Translations under genes and position numbers: made by a program
Origin: Hondaea fermentalgiana
Taxonomy: Eukaryota > Sar > Bigyra > Thraustochytrida > Thraustochytriidae
Direction of reading: 5' to 3'
Assembly: GCA_014084085.1 (NCBI GenBank)
Contig: NPFB01000149.1
Span: 8,255 to 72,254 of the forward strand
Length of the DNA stretch: 64,000 bases
Part shown: positions 54,818 through 64,000 of the stretch, one piece after another
Numbering within the stretch: position 1 is the stretch's first letter
Layout of the letters: each line of letters starts with the position of its first letter
The notes under the pieces: model-generated
What the model was told of the DNA's origin: nothing
The model's database searches: none
The model's input: the letters and a program-made list of their open reading frames with translations, nothing else

Positions 54818-57800
54818 GGGGACGCGCTCCGACGCGCGCGCAGATCCCTCGCGCGCGGGGCTTCCTCGCGCGCCGCCGCCGACGACCCCGCCGGCGACGC
54901 GGACCTGAGGTGCGTGCGCCTCGGCGCCATCGAAGAGTTCCTGCGGCGCCTGGAAGCCTGCGAGCTGGCGCGAAGCGTGGACATCATCGACGATGTTGAC
55001 GACGACGAGAAAGAGGACGCGGAGAACCTGGCAATGAAAAAGGACATCGCCGACGCCCAAGCCCAAGCCCAAGCCCAAGCCGACGACGAAGACGAAACCA
55101 AGCGGGTCCATGAGCGCATCCTGCAGCGTAGCGAGTGGACGCTCAAACACGTTCTCTTGCACGCTGTGCGGCCCGTCACTGGGCGAAACACGAGCTGGAT
55201 CGACGCCGGCAAGGTCGCAGACGAGGACCTGAGTGTCCCCGGTGGCGGGGCCCTCGTGTTGTGCTCGCAGGATACCCCTCTTTCCGAGCTGGTGGCCTTG
55301 CTACAATCAAAAAGCGAAGAGAACGAGTTCTTTTGGATCCCTGCGTTCTGTGCACCCTATGAGGTGGCGGCCTCCGGGCCCGGAAGAGCCTGCCTCGCCA
55401 GGGCAGACGAATTTGCGGCGCGCATTATCGTCATCGACGATTGGGCGCGCCCTGCGCTTTGTAGAGACTTGGGCGTTATCTACGCTCTCAAAGAGAGCCT
55501 GCGAGCGAAGCTGGCTCTGGAGACTGTCTTTGCAGACAATGCAGACCACCTCTTGGCGCGTCTCCTGTGCAATGCTCATGCTCACAGAGCCTTGGACGTT
55601 TCCGGCGCTCAAGGCTGGGCTTTCGAGGAAGGGGGAGAAGTGTCGCTGCCTTACGTCGAGAGCGGCATGTCGCGGCGCGTCGCTCTTGTTCGCGCCGTTC
55701 TCGGCAGTCTCTGGTCCCTCCAGCTCGAGAACCTTGAGCACAGCGAGCCCGTGGAGGGCTTGACGGCCAAGGGCATGCAGGAGGTGTCGCACCTTCGTGA
55801 GAACCTCGGCGAGGCGTGGACGACCGAGACTAAGCCAGCGCTCATGTGTATATTCCTGGAATGGCTTCTGACCGCTTTGGATCGAGTTTCGCAGCCTGCA
55901 GGGGCGCTGTACACGCTGGCGGCCTCGGACGAGGAGATTGCCCGTGGACTTTTCGCGACTGGTGTCGTGGCGTCGGAGCTGGAACACTTTTCATTGGCTA
56001 CAGACGTCTTGGAGCGCGCATTGTCAACAGTCGCTGCAAGTTGTATTGATGGACGTTGGATCGCACTCGAGCTCGCGCGTGTGAACGCATTCGAGTATGA
56101 ATTTGAGGAAGCGCGCAAAACGTGTCAAGACGAGATTGAGGCATACGAGAACGAGGGGGCGGCGGCAAGCACAGAGGAGCGTGCGCTCTTGGTGGATGTG
56201 TTTGAACTTGCCGCCGATATCAGCGACAGCGAGATGGATCTGGCAAGTGCACTCGACTTTGTCGCCAGAGCCCTTGCCGTCGCGCGCGATGTATACAAAC
56301 CAGGCTCGGGCCGCGTCGCCTCGCTTCTTGGGCTCCAAGGCGCAATTCTTTCGCACAAGGGCAAGAGGCGTGAAGCCCTGGCGCTACTTCAGTCAGCCGC
56401 ACGTTTGTGCGAGCTTTCGTACGGCATAGCTGATCCAATGACGGCGCGGACGCAGTTGTGGCTTGGGCTCGCTTTGGGTATCATGGACCATTGGACCCAG
56501 TCCGTAGAGGTCTGCGAGGTGGCAGTTGCACACCAGGAGTGCTGCTATGGCAAGGCGTCGCTGGTCAAAGTATGTGACTCGCAGCAAGTGCTGGCCTGCG
56601 CGTTTTTTGACGCCAGCGAAAGAGGCAAGGCTCTCGTTCTAAGCGAAGCCGCGCAACAGCGCGTCGAGGTCATCCTCGATGGGAGTGATCATCCTGCTCG
56701 AGTATTTCACTTGTTGAGGCTGGGCGCGCTGCAATCAAGAGTCGGGCTATGGAAGCGCGCAGCGCAGGCGTGGGAGCAAGCCTTGTCCATTTTGGACCGA
56801 AAGCCGCATCACACGGAGCACTTTAAGGTGCACCGCGCGTACGTGCAGGGGAAGCTCGCGATCGCGCGATGCGAGACGGGCGCGGCGCCACGTCTCGACG
56901 AGCTTCTTGCGGGCGAGGAGAGCATGACGTTTCGTCTTGTCGACCCAATGGAGTGTGCCAAGCGGCAAGCGCAGCAACTCTGCTTACTTGCCGGTACGCA
57001 TTTGCATAAAAGGGCGCTGACACGCTCGCTCGAGTTGCTCGACGAGGCGTTACTCATCTTGGATGCGTTCAAGACTGACGAAGAGACACAGACAGTCCGG
57101 GCAAGCATCTTGTCAAGTCAGGGGTATGTTTACTTGCGTTTGCGGTGCGCCGAGCTCGCCGTGGCCGCGTATAGTGAGTCTCTCGAGGTGCTCGAAAACG
57201 TATTCGAGGAAGAAGCGCATCACCTCGTTGCGCAGGCGCACTTTGCGCTTTCGCGGTGCTACAGTGACCATTCGCGAATGAAAAATCTCGGAAAGGCTTT
57301 AAATCAGGGACAAAGGGGCTTCGAAATGGTGCAGGAACTTGCACGTGGGCAGCCGAACGTGTGGATGGCCCGCGCGAACTCGACAATGGCTGGCTTGTAC
57401 GCGCGCAAGAAGAATCCAAACAAGGCCCTCGAATATCTTCGCGCTGGCATTGAGGTCCTGGAGGAGATTCCGGACTGGACTGAGCGTGAACTGGGCTTGG
57501 CGCTGACGCGGCGAGGCATTCTCGAACGATCGGTGATGCGAAGCCCTCGAAAGGCCTTGCAAACTTTTTCGTTGGCTCTTTCGTGTCTGGAGACGGCCGA
57601 TGATGGCGCACAACGTCCGACGGATTTGAGCGAGGTTTTGTTGGCGCGCGGCAGGTGCCACCAAATGAGCTACCATCTCGACGACGCTTTGGCGGATTTC
57701 CGGCGTGCCGCAGACATCCGTGAGGCAGCACGCGGGAAGCGCGATGGCAAATTAGCCGAGGCTTTCTGGCGGATCAGCGAAGTCTTAGAAGCCAAGGGCG

Positions 57801-58012
57801 AGTTTGCCGAGGCACTGGAATACTCGAAGCGCGCGGCGCGAATCGCCAAGAAGGACATTTCGCGCATTCGGCAGCTTGCCAATGCCGTAACGTTGGCGGA
57901 AGCAGAAGGGCAACGCGCCTTGATGGGAGAGAGCCTTGGCGGAGACGAATCTGACGATAATGACGAAGGTAATGCGATCCTGATGTCGATCGTCGCTCGT
58001 CATCACGTTTGA
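54818..58012 (+). CDS. TPR-repeat protein, 5' end missing in gap
   Basis: 1064 residues are open from just after the gap to the stop at 58012. The only initiator inside this stretch is a GTG at 54914 and the frame is open up to the gap, so the real start is lost. Residues 1-about 100 are helical and acidic/Ala-rich (DIADAQAQAQAQADDEDE). Residues about 100-270 form a domain with FFWIPAFCAPYEVAASG, ARIIVIDDWARPALCRDLG and IYALKESLRAKLALET; its FWIP... and hydrophobic IVIDDW...L.R...IYAL order resembles the effector-like N-terminal domain of TPR proteins of protists that end in W..P..L.R.WC..E (divergent TIR/toll-like). The rest is TPR helices (EFEEARKTCQDEI, LASALDFVARALAVARDVY, ALEYLRAGIEVLEEI, DDALADFRRAADIREAARGK). 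Probably a protein-interaction scaffold or sensor; function unknown. Confidence 0.7.
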   Translation, partial: GDALRRARRSLARGASSRAAADDPAGDADLRCVRLGAIEEFLRRLEACELARSVDIIDDVDDDEKEDAENLAMKKDIADAQAQAQAQADDEDETKRVHERILQRSEWTLKHVLLHAVRPVTGRNTSWIDAGKVADEDLSVPGGGALVLCSQDTPLSELVALLQSKSEENEFFWIPAFCAPYEVAASGPGRACLARADEFAARIIVIDDWARPALCRDLGVIYALKESLRAKLALETVFADNADHLLARLLCNAHAHRALDVSGAQGWAFEEGGEVSLPYVESGMSRRVALVRAVLGSLWSLQLENLEHSEPVEGLTAKGMQEVSHLRENLGEAWTTETKPALMCIFLEWLLTALDRVSQPAGALYTLAASDEEIARGLFATGVVASELEHFSLATDVLERALSTVAASCIDGRWIALELARVNAFEYEFEEARKTCQDEIEAYENEGAAASTEERALLVDVFELAADISDSEMDLASALDFVARALAVARDVYKPGSGRVASLLGLQGAILSHKGKRREALALLQSAARLCELSYGIADPMTARTQLWLGLALGIMDHWTQSVEVCEVAVAHQECCYGKASLVKVCDSQQVLACAFFDASERGKALVLSEAAQQRVEVILDGSDHPARVFHLLRLGALQSRVGLWKRAAQAWEQALSILDRKPHHTEHFKVHRAYVQGKLAIARCETGAAPRLDELLAGEESMTFRLVDPMECAKRQAQQLCLLAGTHLHKRALTRSLELLDEALLILDAFKTDEETQTVRASILSSQGYVYLRLRCAELAVAAYSESLEVLENVFEEEAHHLVAQAHFALSRCYSDHSRMKNLGKALNQGQRGFEMVQELARGQPNVWMARANSTMAGLYARKKNPNKALEYLRAGIEVLEEIPDWTERELGLALTRRGILERSVMRSPRKALQTFSLALSCLETADDGAQRPTDLSEVLLARGRCHQMSYHLDDALADFRRAADIREAARGKRDGKLAEAFWRISEVLEAKGEFAEALEYSKRAARIAKKDISRIRQLANAVTLAEAEGQRALMGESLGGDESDDNDEGNAILMSIVARHHV

Positions 58013-58340
58013 GTTGGCGAGACGCGCCACAAATTAGTTGACTATTAGATAATGACGTGTTGGCTCATTCTCGTCCCATCTGCTTTCATTTCTGCGTCAA
58101 GCCTTACGTGCGTTGGGCTAGTCCTCGGCAGACGAGCCGCCCAAGGCTGTCTGCGTCAGACGATTATGGCGCCAGTGACCACGTGCACAAGGCTTGGACG
58201 TGTGAATGTAGTACTTGTAGTAATGCCTCGGCCAAGGAAAGGCCGAACAGGCAAGTGACTGTGAATAAAAAGAATGAAAGACAGAATGAAGAAGATGTGA
58301 CTTTTAGAGGGGAGGAGGGGATTGTTTTGGGGTTCAAGTT
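58013..58340. other. Convergent intergenic
   Basis: 328 bp between two stop codons (TPR gene + and CLEC16A gene -). No gene seen; a GGAGACGG/GGAGATGG repeat at 58371 onward lies inside the CLEC16A coding tail. Confidence 0.5.
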
Positions 58341-61163
58341 TTACGACGATGATGTTGACACATTGGCGGATGGAGACGGGGACGGAGATGGAGACGGATT
58401 TGGAGACGAGGTTCTCGAAGCGTCAGAGACTCCATCGCCAGAAGACACGGAGCCGTCCACGGCGATGAGACGGTGCATGCGCTTGATTTTGGCAGCAATG
58501 GTTACCTGTGTAGCGCGCTCAAGTTGCTCCTGGGCCCAAAACGCCGTCGCATGATCGGAAAAGCGCAGCGCGAGGAACCATGTGGACCCCGTGGACTGTT
58601 TAGGGGCGCCAAACATGTTGGGAGCTTGCGCAGGGTTCGAAGCGCCCGTCTCGGTTTCATCGACCCAGGGGAAGAGCTCGGCGGCCTGGGCGAGCTGGTG
58701 ATCCTTTTCCTGGGAGACTTGGTCTGACTTTGAAGCCGGGTGACCCGACTGCTGTTGTAGTGGTGCGGCCACTGCAGCAGAGGCGGGCGAATGCGCAGCG
58801 CGGAGAGGCGCAAGCTGACGATGTGCCCAGCCAATGGGCTGGTTTGTGGGCGAGCGCACCGCGAGGTACATGAGCAGAGGATCGTCAGCAGCCATGGCAA
58901 AACGCACGTGCTGAAGAGGGGCTACGGTGCGCACGATGCCCTTGGCAACATGGTGCTCGAGCGCCTTTTCCGGTTGCGCGAGCACGAGGGCGCCACCTGC
59001 GAGAACGAGAAAGGCCGGCTGAAGCGCAGCGAGTGCCCCCTTGGGATTGAGAATGCTGGCCTTGATGTAATCACACTTGCTGAGATCAATGGGGGCGTCT
59101 TCCTTGGTGGAAGTGCCCGATGAGCCAACGAGCGCGAGAAGAGAGTTTGGCTTGTTATGCAGTGTCACCCAGAGAAGACGCAGAATCATAAAGGAGCGGA
59201 TAGCGGCTTGCGTGACTTCGAGACCGGAAAATGGCTGACGTGCATCCAGAGGCATGCTCGGATGCGAAGGGAGAAGGGTTTCTGGGCGCGTCATGAGGCT
59301 TTCCACCTTGAGAGGGCCCTGGCAAAGCGAATTCCATTCACGCTCAAAGAGGCCAATAAAACGAGCGGCCTCGTGAGTTTCGAACGACTGGAGCTGCGCG
59401 CGAAAGCGCACGAGTGACGCCATGTAGGCGCGATTCAAGAAGTCGAGGTCTCGCGCGTGGTCGAGCTTGGATTCGTACAAGAGGTCAATGGCGAGTTTGG
59501 CAACAACGCGCTGGCAAAGCGTGCTGACGGGAGGATCCTTGACGAGGACCTGTAGCAAGGTGCGGACGAGGGGACGTGGAAAGGGCGCGTCAGGTTGCGG
59601 GGCCAGACCCGTCTCGGCGAAGACGGTTGGGTCGAGATTTGGGTTGTGAATGAGCGCATAGAGGATGCTGGCAGCTGCCAAGCAGTGACGCTCGTTGTCG
59701 TGCTCCAAGAAGCGAAGAAGCGCGAGACCAACAGGATTTCCCTGATCCTGACTCCTGGGACCACTGGCGGAGGCTGTGGAGGAAGACCCCGCGCAAGGAT
59801 CCGCGACGTTCTGTTGAGGGCCCGCAGAGCGGGTGACCGGGTTTGAGGAGCCAAGAATGCTACCGGCGCCGTCGGTTTCGTCGGAAAGATTCGCCTCGTC
59901 CTCTTCATTGGGGCCTTGGTCATGATCGATATCATCGTCAGATTTGGGCCGTTCGTTTCGCGACGACTTTTCGTCTTCATGCTCGTGATCGTCGTCTTGC
60001 AAGAGGAGGGGGGCGGGGATGAACATGGCCTCCGTGATTCGAGTGACCATTTTCGGGTTTGAGAAGACGAAGAGAGCGTGGGCGAGAAGGAAGAGCGCTA
60101 GCAAGGAGCCAGACCCGCCCGTGGCACCCTGACCGAGGTTGACGTCTTGCTTGGAGAGTCCCGCCTGCTTGAAGTCGGCGTCGTCCATGTCGTCGAGCTC
60201 ACTAAATGGAAAGGTGGCTGGAAGAAGGCTTGCCATGAGGAGTGGGAGAAAGAGGTAGGCCATGGCTGCGTTGACGACGGTGTCTTCCATACCGTCAATA
60301 TTTAGGCTGAGGATATCTTCAAGGTAGAGCATGTGATCTTGTTGCTCGGTGAGCGCGACTTCGAGCTTGAGAGGCAAGCGCTTGTCCGGTTCGGGAAGGC
60401 CTGCGCGAACGAGCAGAAGATGCAAACGTCGGCAACGCTGGTGAATGTAGCGGACAACCTTTTCGATATAATGAACTGCAGGACCTTCGAGGAGGAAGCG
60501 CAGCATGATGGGATCGTCGACGCGAAAGACATTAAGGGTGATGGTGCGCACGGCTGTGCGGACCATGCCTTCGGGGTGGTCAAAGAACTTTGTGGCTTCT
60601 TCAAAAAGGGGAAAGGTGTGAAGGCGGTCGTTGAAGAAGAACTGGATGGTATTCTTGTTGAGACGAAGGGAGAGAGTCTTGAGGAAAGAGATGTAGTGGC
60701 CAAGAATTTCCTCGTTTGTGAAGTCGAACTTGTGCGATATAAGTCGGTTGACGTGGTTGTTGCTGAGCGTATAGTACAAAGAGATTTCGCTGCGGATGTT
60801 TTGCACAAGAATGCTGACGCTCTGTATGATTTGCACTTTGAGAGTCGTGCTACAATTGGGCTGGTCGAGGAGGCCGAGGAAGAGGGGGAGCATGTTTTTT
60901 TCGCAAAAGTAATCGAAGAGCTGTTCGGTGTGCTGGTCCCCGTAGACGATGACCTCGGCAATGGCGCGAATGGTTTCGATGAGGACGGCCTGTCCGCTCT
61001 GGGTGGCCATGTTGCCACTGCTGAGGTCTTGATGTTTGTGGAGAGTGGCGTAGAGGTCCTGGAGCCGCTGGACAGTGAACTGCTCGTGGGGCGCTACGTT
61101 TTGGTGGTGCTGGCGTTGCTGGTCATTCTGCTGCTGCGCGCCGTGGCTCCGTGTGAACCACAT
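58341..61163 (-). CDS. CLEC16A/GOP-1 family autophagy protein
   Basis: A 940-residue protein from the ATG at 61163 (MWFTRSHGAQQQNDQQ). Residues about 30-210 hold the FPL domain that defines the CLEC16A family: FTVQRLQDLYATLHKHQDL, LIETIRAIAEVIVYGDQHT, FDYFCEKNMLPLFLGLLDQP and LYYTLSNNHVNRLISHKFDF. Further conserved segments follow (KNTIQFFFNDRLHTFPLFEEA, EGMVRTAVRTITLNVFRVDD). The middle has an acidic/Ser disordered part (DDDHEHEDEKSSRN), and the end is Ser/Pro-rich (SPNPSPSPSPSPS). CLEC16A proteins act in endosome-lysosome traffic and mitophagy as part of an E3-ligase complex. Human CLEC16A is about 1053 residues, so the size fits. Confidence 0.9.
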   Translation of the reverse strand: MWFTRSHGAQQQNDQQRQHHQNVAPHEQFTVQRLQDLYATLHKHQDLSSGNMATQSGQAVLIETIRAIAEVIVYGDQHTEQLFDYFCEKNMLPLFLGLLDQPNCSTTLKVQIIQSVSILVQNIRSEISLYYTLSNNHVNRLISHKFDFTNEEILGHYISFLKTLSLRLNKNTIQFFFNDRLHTFPLFEEATKFFDHPEGMVRTAVRTITLNVFRVDDPIMLRFLLEGPAVHYIEKVVRYIHQRCRRLHLLLVRAGLPEPDKRLPLKLEVALTEQQDHMLYLEDILSLNIDGMEDTVVNAAMAYLFLPLLMASLLPATFPFSELDDMDDADFKQAGLSKQDVNLGQGATGGSGSLLALFLLAHALFVFSNPKMVTRITEAMFIPAPLLLQDDDHEHEDEKSSRNERPKSDDDIDHDQGPNEEDEANLSDETDGAGSILGSSNPVTRSAGPQQNVADPCAGSSSTASASGPRSQDQGNPVGLALLRFLEHDNERHCLAAASILYALIHNPNLDPTVFAETGLAPQPDAPFPRPLVRTLLQVLVKDPPVSTLCQRVVAKLAIDLLYESKLDHARDLDFLNRAYMASLVRFRAQLQSFETHEAARFIGLFEREWNSLCQGPLKVESLMTRPETLLPSHPSMPLDARQPFSGLEVTQAAIRSFMILRLLWVTLHNKPNSLLALVGSSGTSTKEDAPIDLSKCDYIKASILNPKGALAALQPAFLVLAGGALVLAQPEKALEHHVAKGIVRTVAPLQHVRFAMAADDPLLMYLAVRSPTNQPIGWAHRQLAPLRAAHSPASAAVAAPLQQQSGHPASKSDQVSQEKDHQLAQAAELFPWVDETETGASNPAQAPNMFGAPKQSTGSTWFLALRFSDHATAFWAQEQLERATQVTIAAKIKRMHRLIAVDGSVSSGDGVSDASRTSSPNPSPSPSPSPSANVSTSSS

Positions 61164-62167
61164 GGTGGCCGGGGCGTGCCCTCGGAGCTCGCTGTCTCGC
61201 GATGGCCCCTTTTCCTATCCTTGAGCTGCGTGCGTGCGAGCGACGCACGCAGAGCGCGGAGGCGAGGACGGAGGCGAAGGGCCCGGACGCCGCCCTCGCG
61301 TGCCCTTGCGGCCGCCGTTTCGTTCGCGCCGCGCCGCGAGCTGCCCTGAGCCGAGCCACGCCGCGCTGCCGGCCGCCTTGTTGATTTGAATGTCGGAGGG
61401 CGCATTAACAAGCAGGAGGAGAGACCTCGTTAGTACTACGGCATGGCAATGCCGACGACGGGGATAAAAATGATGCGAGAGCTAGAAGACACGACTCGGG
61501 GGGTGGGGTCGAACGGAATAGCAGCAGCGGCAGCACATGCCATGGATGATAAATTGTATCAGCTTTTTATTTATTTATTTAGTATAGTAGTCAGGTATCA
61601 TCGAAGTACGAGGGGAGTACGTCGTCGTATTGTCAAAAGATTGTGCGTACGTACAGAGAGGCAAGGAAGGAAGGAAGGAAGGAAGGAAGGAAGGAAGGAG
61701 GCAGCATGCCAAATGACGGTGTGGAACGAAGAGCATTTGCCGTCAGGGATTGTTGTCCAAATCCTCACCTTTGCGAAAAGGATGTCGTTCGTGGCGGCGA
61801 CATGAGCGCGTTGCCACGAGGGGTTATATTATCCGGAGTGGGTGTTGAAGGCCACTATCATAGTCAAAACAGCGGGTTTAGCGGCGACCACCCGGAATGT
61901 CGGAAAAGACAAAGTCCTCTTGCTCGCTCCCACATTGTAGAGGGAAGCTTTATAAATTTGACAAGGAGAAGGAGGAAGAGGAGAAGCACTTGATAATGCG
62001 CATGAAGACAAAGTCAGTGAGTCTTCTCTCTCCTCTCCTCTCCTCTTGTCTCATCTCGTCATGCGTCAAAATGGACGTCCCCTTCAGTTGTCTTTGGTCT
62101 CTCACCTCCTGTTGAAGGCAACGCAGACATAAAACACGCACATAGGGTTGATCAGGCGGAGAATACA
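61164..62167. other. Intergenic with GGAA microsatellite
   Basis: No gene is supported. Contains a GC-rich block beside the CLEC16A start, a GGAA repeat (61663-61699), a TTTATTTATTTA stretch (61565-61580) and a CTCTCCTCTCCTCT stretch (62025-62045). Short open frames here have no features. Confidence 0.5.
61663..61699. repeat. GGAA microsatellite
   Basis: About nine GGAA units. Confidence 0.95.
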
Positions 62168-63250
62168 TTACACGGCAACGGCAGTGAAGCCGCTCGGAGC
62201 TTCGTTGGGAAAGTTGAGGCAGGCACGCTTCTCGTGGTACTGGATGGCAGCTTTGTCATAAGCACGTGCAGCCGACAGCTCATCCTTGAAGCGCCCGAGG
62301 TAAATGACCTTGGGTCCCACACGAATGCGCGACTGGAAACGACCGTCCTTGCTGCAGCGCGAGACGCCACGGTACTGAGAAGACTGCTCGCGACTGCGCT
62401 GGGATGCCTTTTTGGCGGCCTTGGAGGTCGGCGAGGGGGCCACGGACCTGGGCGAAGGGGTTGCCTTGCGCGTGGCCTTGTGCATGCGCTTCAACTTTTT
62501 GGTTTCGGGCGCGGTGAGGCTCGTTGAGGCCGGGCGCGAGAGGGACGCCGAGGCCTTACGGGACTTGGTCTTGGCAGGCACCGTGGAGTTGCGGCGCGCC
62601 GAAGGGGCGGTGGCCGAGATGTTGGCGGAGGGAAGACCTTCGCTGAGATTGGCCGAGGGCAGTTGCGCAGCACGCGGGAGAAAGTTTGGCATCAACAGTT
62701 GCGAAGCGAAGAGCACGGAGCTCTTACGCCGACGCGAAGCGGGGCCCTGTGAGGCACCGCCATTCGCGGTGTTGGACTCTGTTCCGAGGGCCAAATGTCC
62801 CCAATCCGTGTCGAGAGGGCCGGGAAAGTCTGCGTTCAACTCCAAGCCGGCAAGCCAGTTGTTGGCGGGGTCCTCATATCCCGTGACCTGGAGAGAGGCT
62901 GCGCTGGGGTTGAAGATTTGACCAAAGGACATGGGCGAGAAACCGGCAGCGGTGGGAGCAAAGTGATGCTGGTTGTTGAAGTTGTTGTGGGTGGTGCTTG
63001 CGTTCGTCGTGCTGATTGGGGCAAAACCTGCAGCAGCGTTAAAGAAGGCCTCCTGGGTCGGGGTGTGATGGGCCGGGTCCACGTCGACGATGGGGTTGGC
63101 GTCTCCGAGTTCTTCGTTCGTGACATTCCAGAAGGCGGGGCCGTTGTCCACGCCGGCTTCGATAAAGCCCATGTCCATGCTTTCGGGCGTGGGCGGGTGT
63201 TCCGTGGCCATGGAGGCCTTGCTCGAGAACTCAAAGGTGTCCTTTGTCAT
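62168..63250 (-). CDS. AP2/ERF-domain transcription factor
   Basis: A 360-residue protein from the ATG at 63250 (MTKDTFEFSSK). Upstream in-frame sequence to 63391 is an Arg/Ala/Val run coded by a CGCA repeat and is rejected. Residues 1-280 are Ser/Ala/Pro/Gln-rich with basic NLS-like stretches (KKLKRMHKATRKATPSPR). The AP2 domain covers about 290-350: SSQYRGVSRC, DGRFQSRIRVGPKVIYLG, RFKDELSAARAYDKAA and HEKRACLNFP, with the YRG and LNF motifs. It is the final folded part, followed by only a few residues. AP2 factors outside plants often lack introns and bind GC-rich elements. Likely a nuclear regulator; its targets are unknown. Confidence 0.9.
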   Translation of the reverse strand: MTKDTFEFSSKASMATEHPPTPESMDMGFIEAGVDNGPAFWNVTNEELGDANPIVDVDPAHHTPTQEAFFNAAAGFAPISTTNASTTHNNFNNQHHFAPTAAGFSPMSFGQIFNPSAASLQVTGYEDPANNWLAGLELNADFPGPLDTDWGHLALGTESNTANGGASQGPASRRRKSSVLFASQLLMPNFLPRAAQLPSANLSEGLPSANISATAPSARRNSTVPAKTKSRKASASLSRPASTSLTAPETKKLKRMHKATRKATPSPRSVAPSPTSKAAKKASQRSREQSSQYRGVSRCSKDGRFQSRIRVGPKVIYLGRFKDELSAARAYDKAAIQYHEKRACLNFPNEAPSGFTAVAV

Positions 63251-63335
63251 GGTGCTCGACGAGAAGGAACAGGCTTCTGCGTGGCTCTCCAGCAGATTAT
63301 CCTTGTCGAGGCTTAAGCGCTCGGCGCTTTCACTC

Positions 63336-63390
63336 AAGCAAGCACGCACGCACGCACGCACCCACGCACGCACGTCCGCACGTACGTACA
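63336..63390. repeat. CGCA microsatellite
   Basis: About ten GCAC/CGCA units upstream of the AP2 start, same type as at 39476. Confidence 0.9.
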
Positions 63391-63783
63391 CGAATAGACG
63401 TGAGCGGCTGAATGAAACTCGCTGCCTTGAAGGTCGGCCGCGGCGAGGTGTATACGAGGTCTGCCCGGCGCTGTCCGCACGTGCCGCCCTCTGCCCCCTG
63501 GCTCCCCTCTGCAGATCCTTCCCGCAGGCCTCTCCCCCTCGATCTTTCCAGTGGCGCCCGTCCCCGCTGCGGGTCCGAGCCGTCAGGACCCCAAGTCCCT
63601 ACCCTCCACTTCCCTCTGCGCGATCCCCAGGGGCACGCATTTCTAGTGGCGCAAAGAGGACAGCCATCTGCACGCGCTCCGCCTTTATTCTGTCTCATCG
63701 GGACGGTCAACGCTCGTCCCTGCTGCCTCGTTGGCGTTGCGCGGCGGAGGAGGTGATTTTTCATATGTTCATTCCTCCCTCAC

Positions 63784-63862
63784 TTTTCCTTGAATTTTTT
63801 TTCTTTTCTTTTCTTCAATTTCTTTTTCTTTTCTTTTCTTACTTTTTTTTTTTTTTTTCTGG
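63784..63862. repeat. Pyrimidine (T/C) low-complexity tract
   Basis: A run of TTTTC and poly-T, possibly a promoter element or splice-acceptor-like tract before the ATG at 63921. Confidence 0.7.
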
Positions 63863-64000
63863 CTCGGATCGGCGGCACGCGCGTGCAGCTGCAGGACGCA
63901 GTGCGCCGCTCTGCCCGGCCATGGCGGCCACGCACGCCCCGTCTGCGCCGCCGCTCGTGCCTGGCTTCACATCAGCCGCCTGGCCGCAAGCCACTGCCAA

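Larger units (their letters stand above)
63251..64000. other. Intergenic with repeats; possible gene start at the edge
   Basis: Holds a CGCA microsatellite (63336-63390), a C-rich segment, a long T-rich tract (63784-63862; TTTTCTTTTCTTTTC-like) and then an ATG at 63921 in context CCATGG whose frame stays open to the window end (MAATHAPSAPPLVPGF...). A gene could begin there; 80 bases cannot prove it. Confidence 0.4.

Noticed and set aside
61443..61805. 120-residue frame near the GGAA repeat
   Set aside because: It runs through the microsatellite and has no domain or homology pattern.

Overview
The window is nuclear DNA from a unicellular, flagellate eukaryote. The genes are eukaryotic (dynactin p62, golgin CASP, CLEC16A, CFAP57, a NIMA-related kinase, a heat shock factor, an AP2-domain factor and a standard nuclear tRNA-Arg). 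DNA is GC-rich, most genes are single long exons, and the few introns are short with GTAAGT/GTAGGT donors and CAG/TAG acceptors. A stramenopile of the labyrinthulomycete/thraustochytrid kind fits best, but that is inferred from gene content and architecture; no rRNA or marker gene is present to prove it. Two runs of exactly 100 N (25725-25824 and 54717-54816) are scaffold gaps.

Layout. 1-2.1 kb: a strong inverted repeat, then a Bro-N/START-domain gene (-). 2.6-7.7 kb: a small ubiquitin-like protein and a three-exon EF-hand/ATAD5-like AAA+/IPT gene (+). 8.1-11.9 kb: a divergent pair, golgin CASP (-) and a COPI-associated membrane protein (+). 11.9-18.9 kb: a gene-poor GC-rich stretch, a possible DNA-binding protein and a NEK kinase. 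19.5-23.5 kb: a PH/ankyrin protein. 23.5-25.9 kb: satellites and a gap. 25.9-30.7 kb: an orphan low-complexity protein convergent with an HSF. 32.8-39.4 kb: three secreted or membrane proteins in a row (choice-of-anchor I, Kelch-like beta-propeller, vWA). 40.1-43.7 kb: tRNA-Arg(CCG), a cysteine-less thioredoxin-fold protein, a small basic nuclear-type protein and a secreted manganese-type superoxide dismutase. 44.3-54 kb: CFAP57, a DUF1765 protein and dynactin p62. 54.8-64 kb: a TPR protein cut by a gap, CLEC16A, and an AP2-domain factor.

Genes are not arranged in operons, but some neighbours share a theme: the CASP/COPI-associated pair are both Golgi genes on one ~800 bp shared promoter region, and the 32.8-39.4 kb block is entirely cell-surface type. 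CFAP57, the NEK kinase and dynactin p62 indicate a cell that builds a cilium and moves cargo on microtubules. Tetranucleotide microsatellites (CAAG, CGCA, TGTC, GGAA) lie just upstream of several start codons and longer tandem repeats (63, 74, 120 bp) fill several intergenic gaps.

The strongest candidates for something undescribed are the Bro-N/START fusion, the EF-hand/ATAD5/IPT fusion, the tRNA sitting in the leader of the thioredoxin-fold gene, the N-terminal domain of the gap-truncated TPR protein, and the exported Mn-type SOD. Many high-GC open frames in intergenic DNA were judged to be chance.
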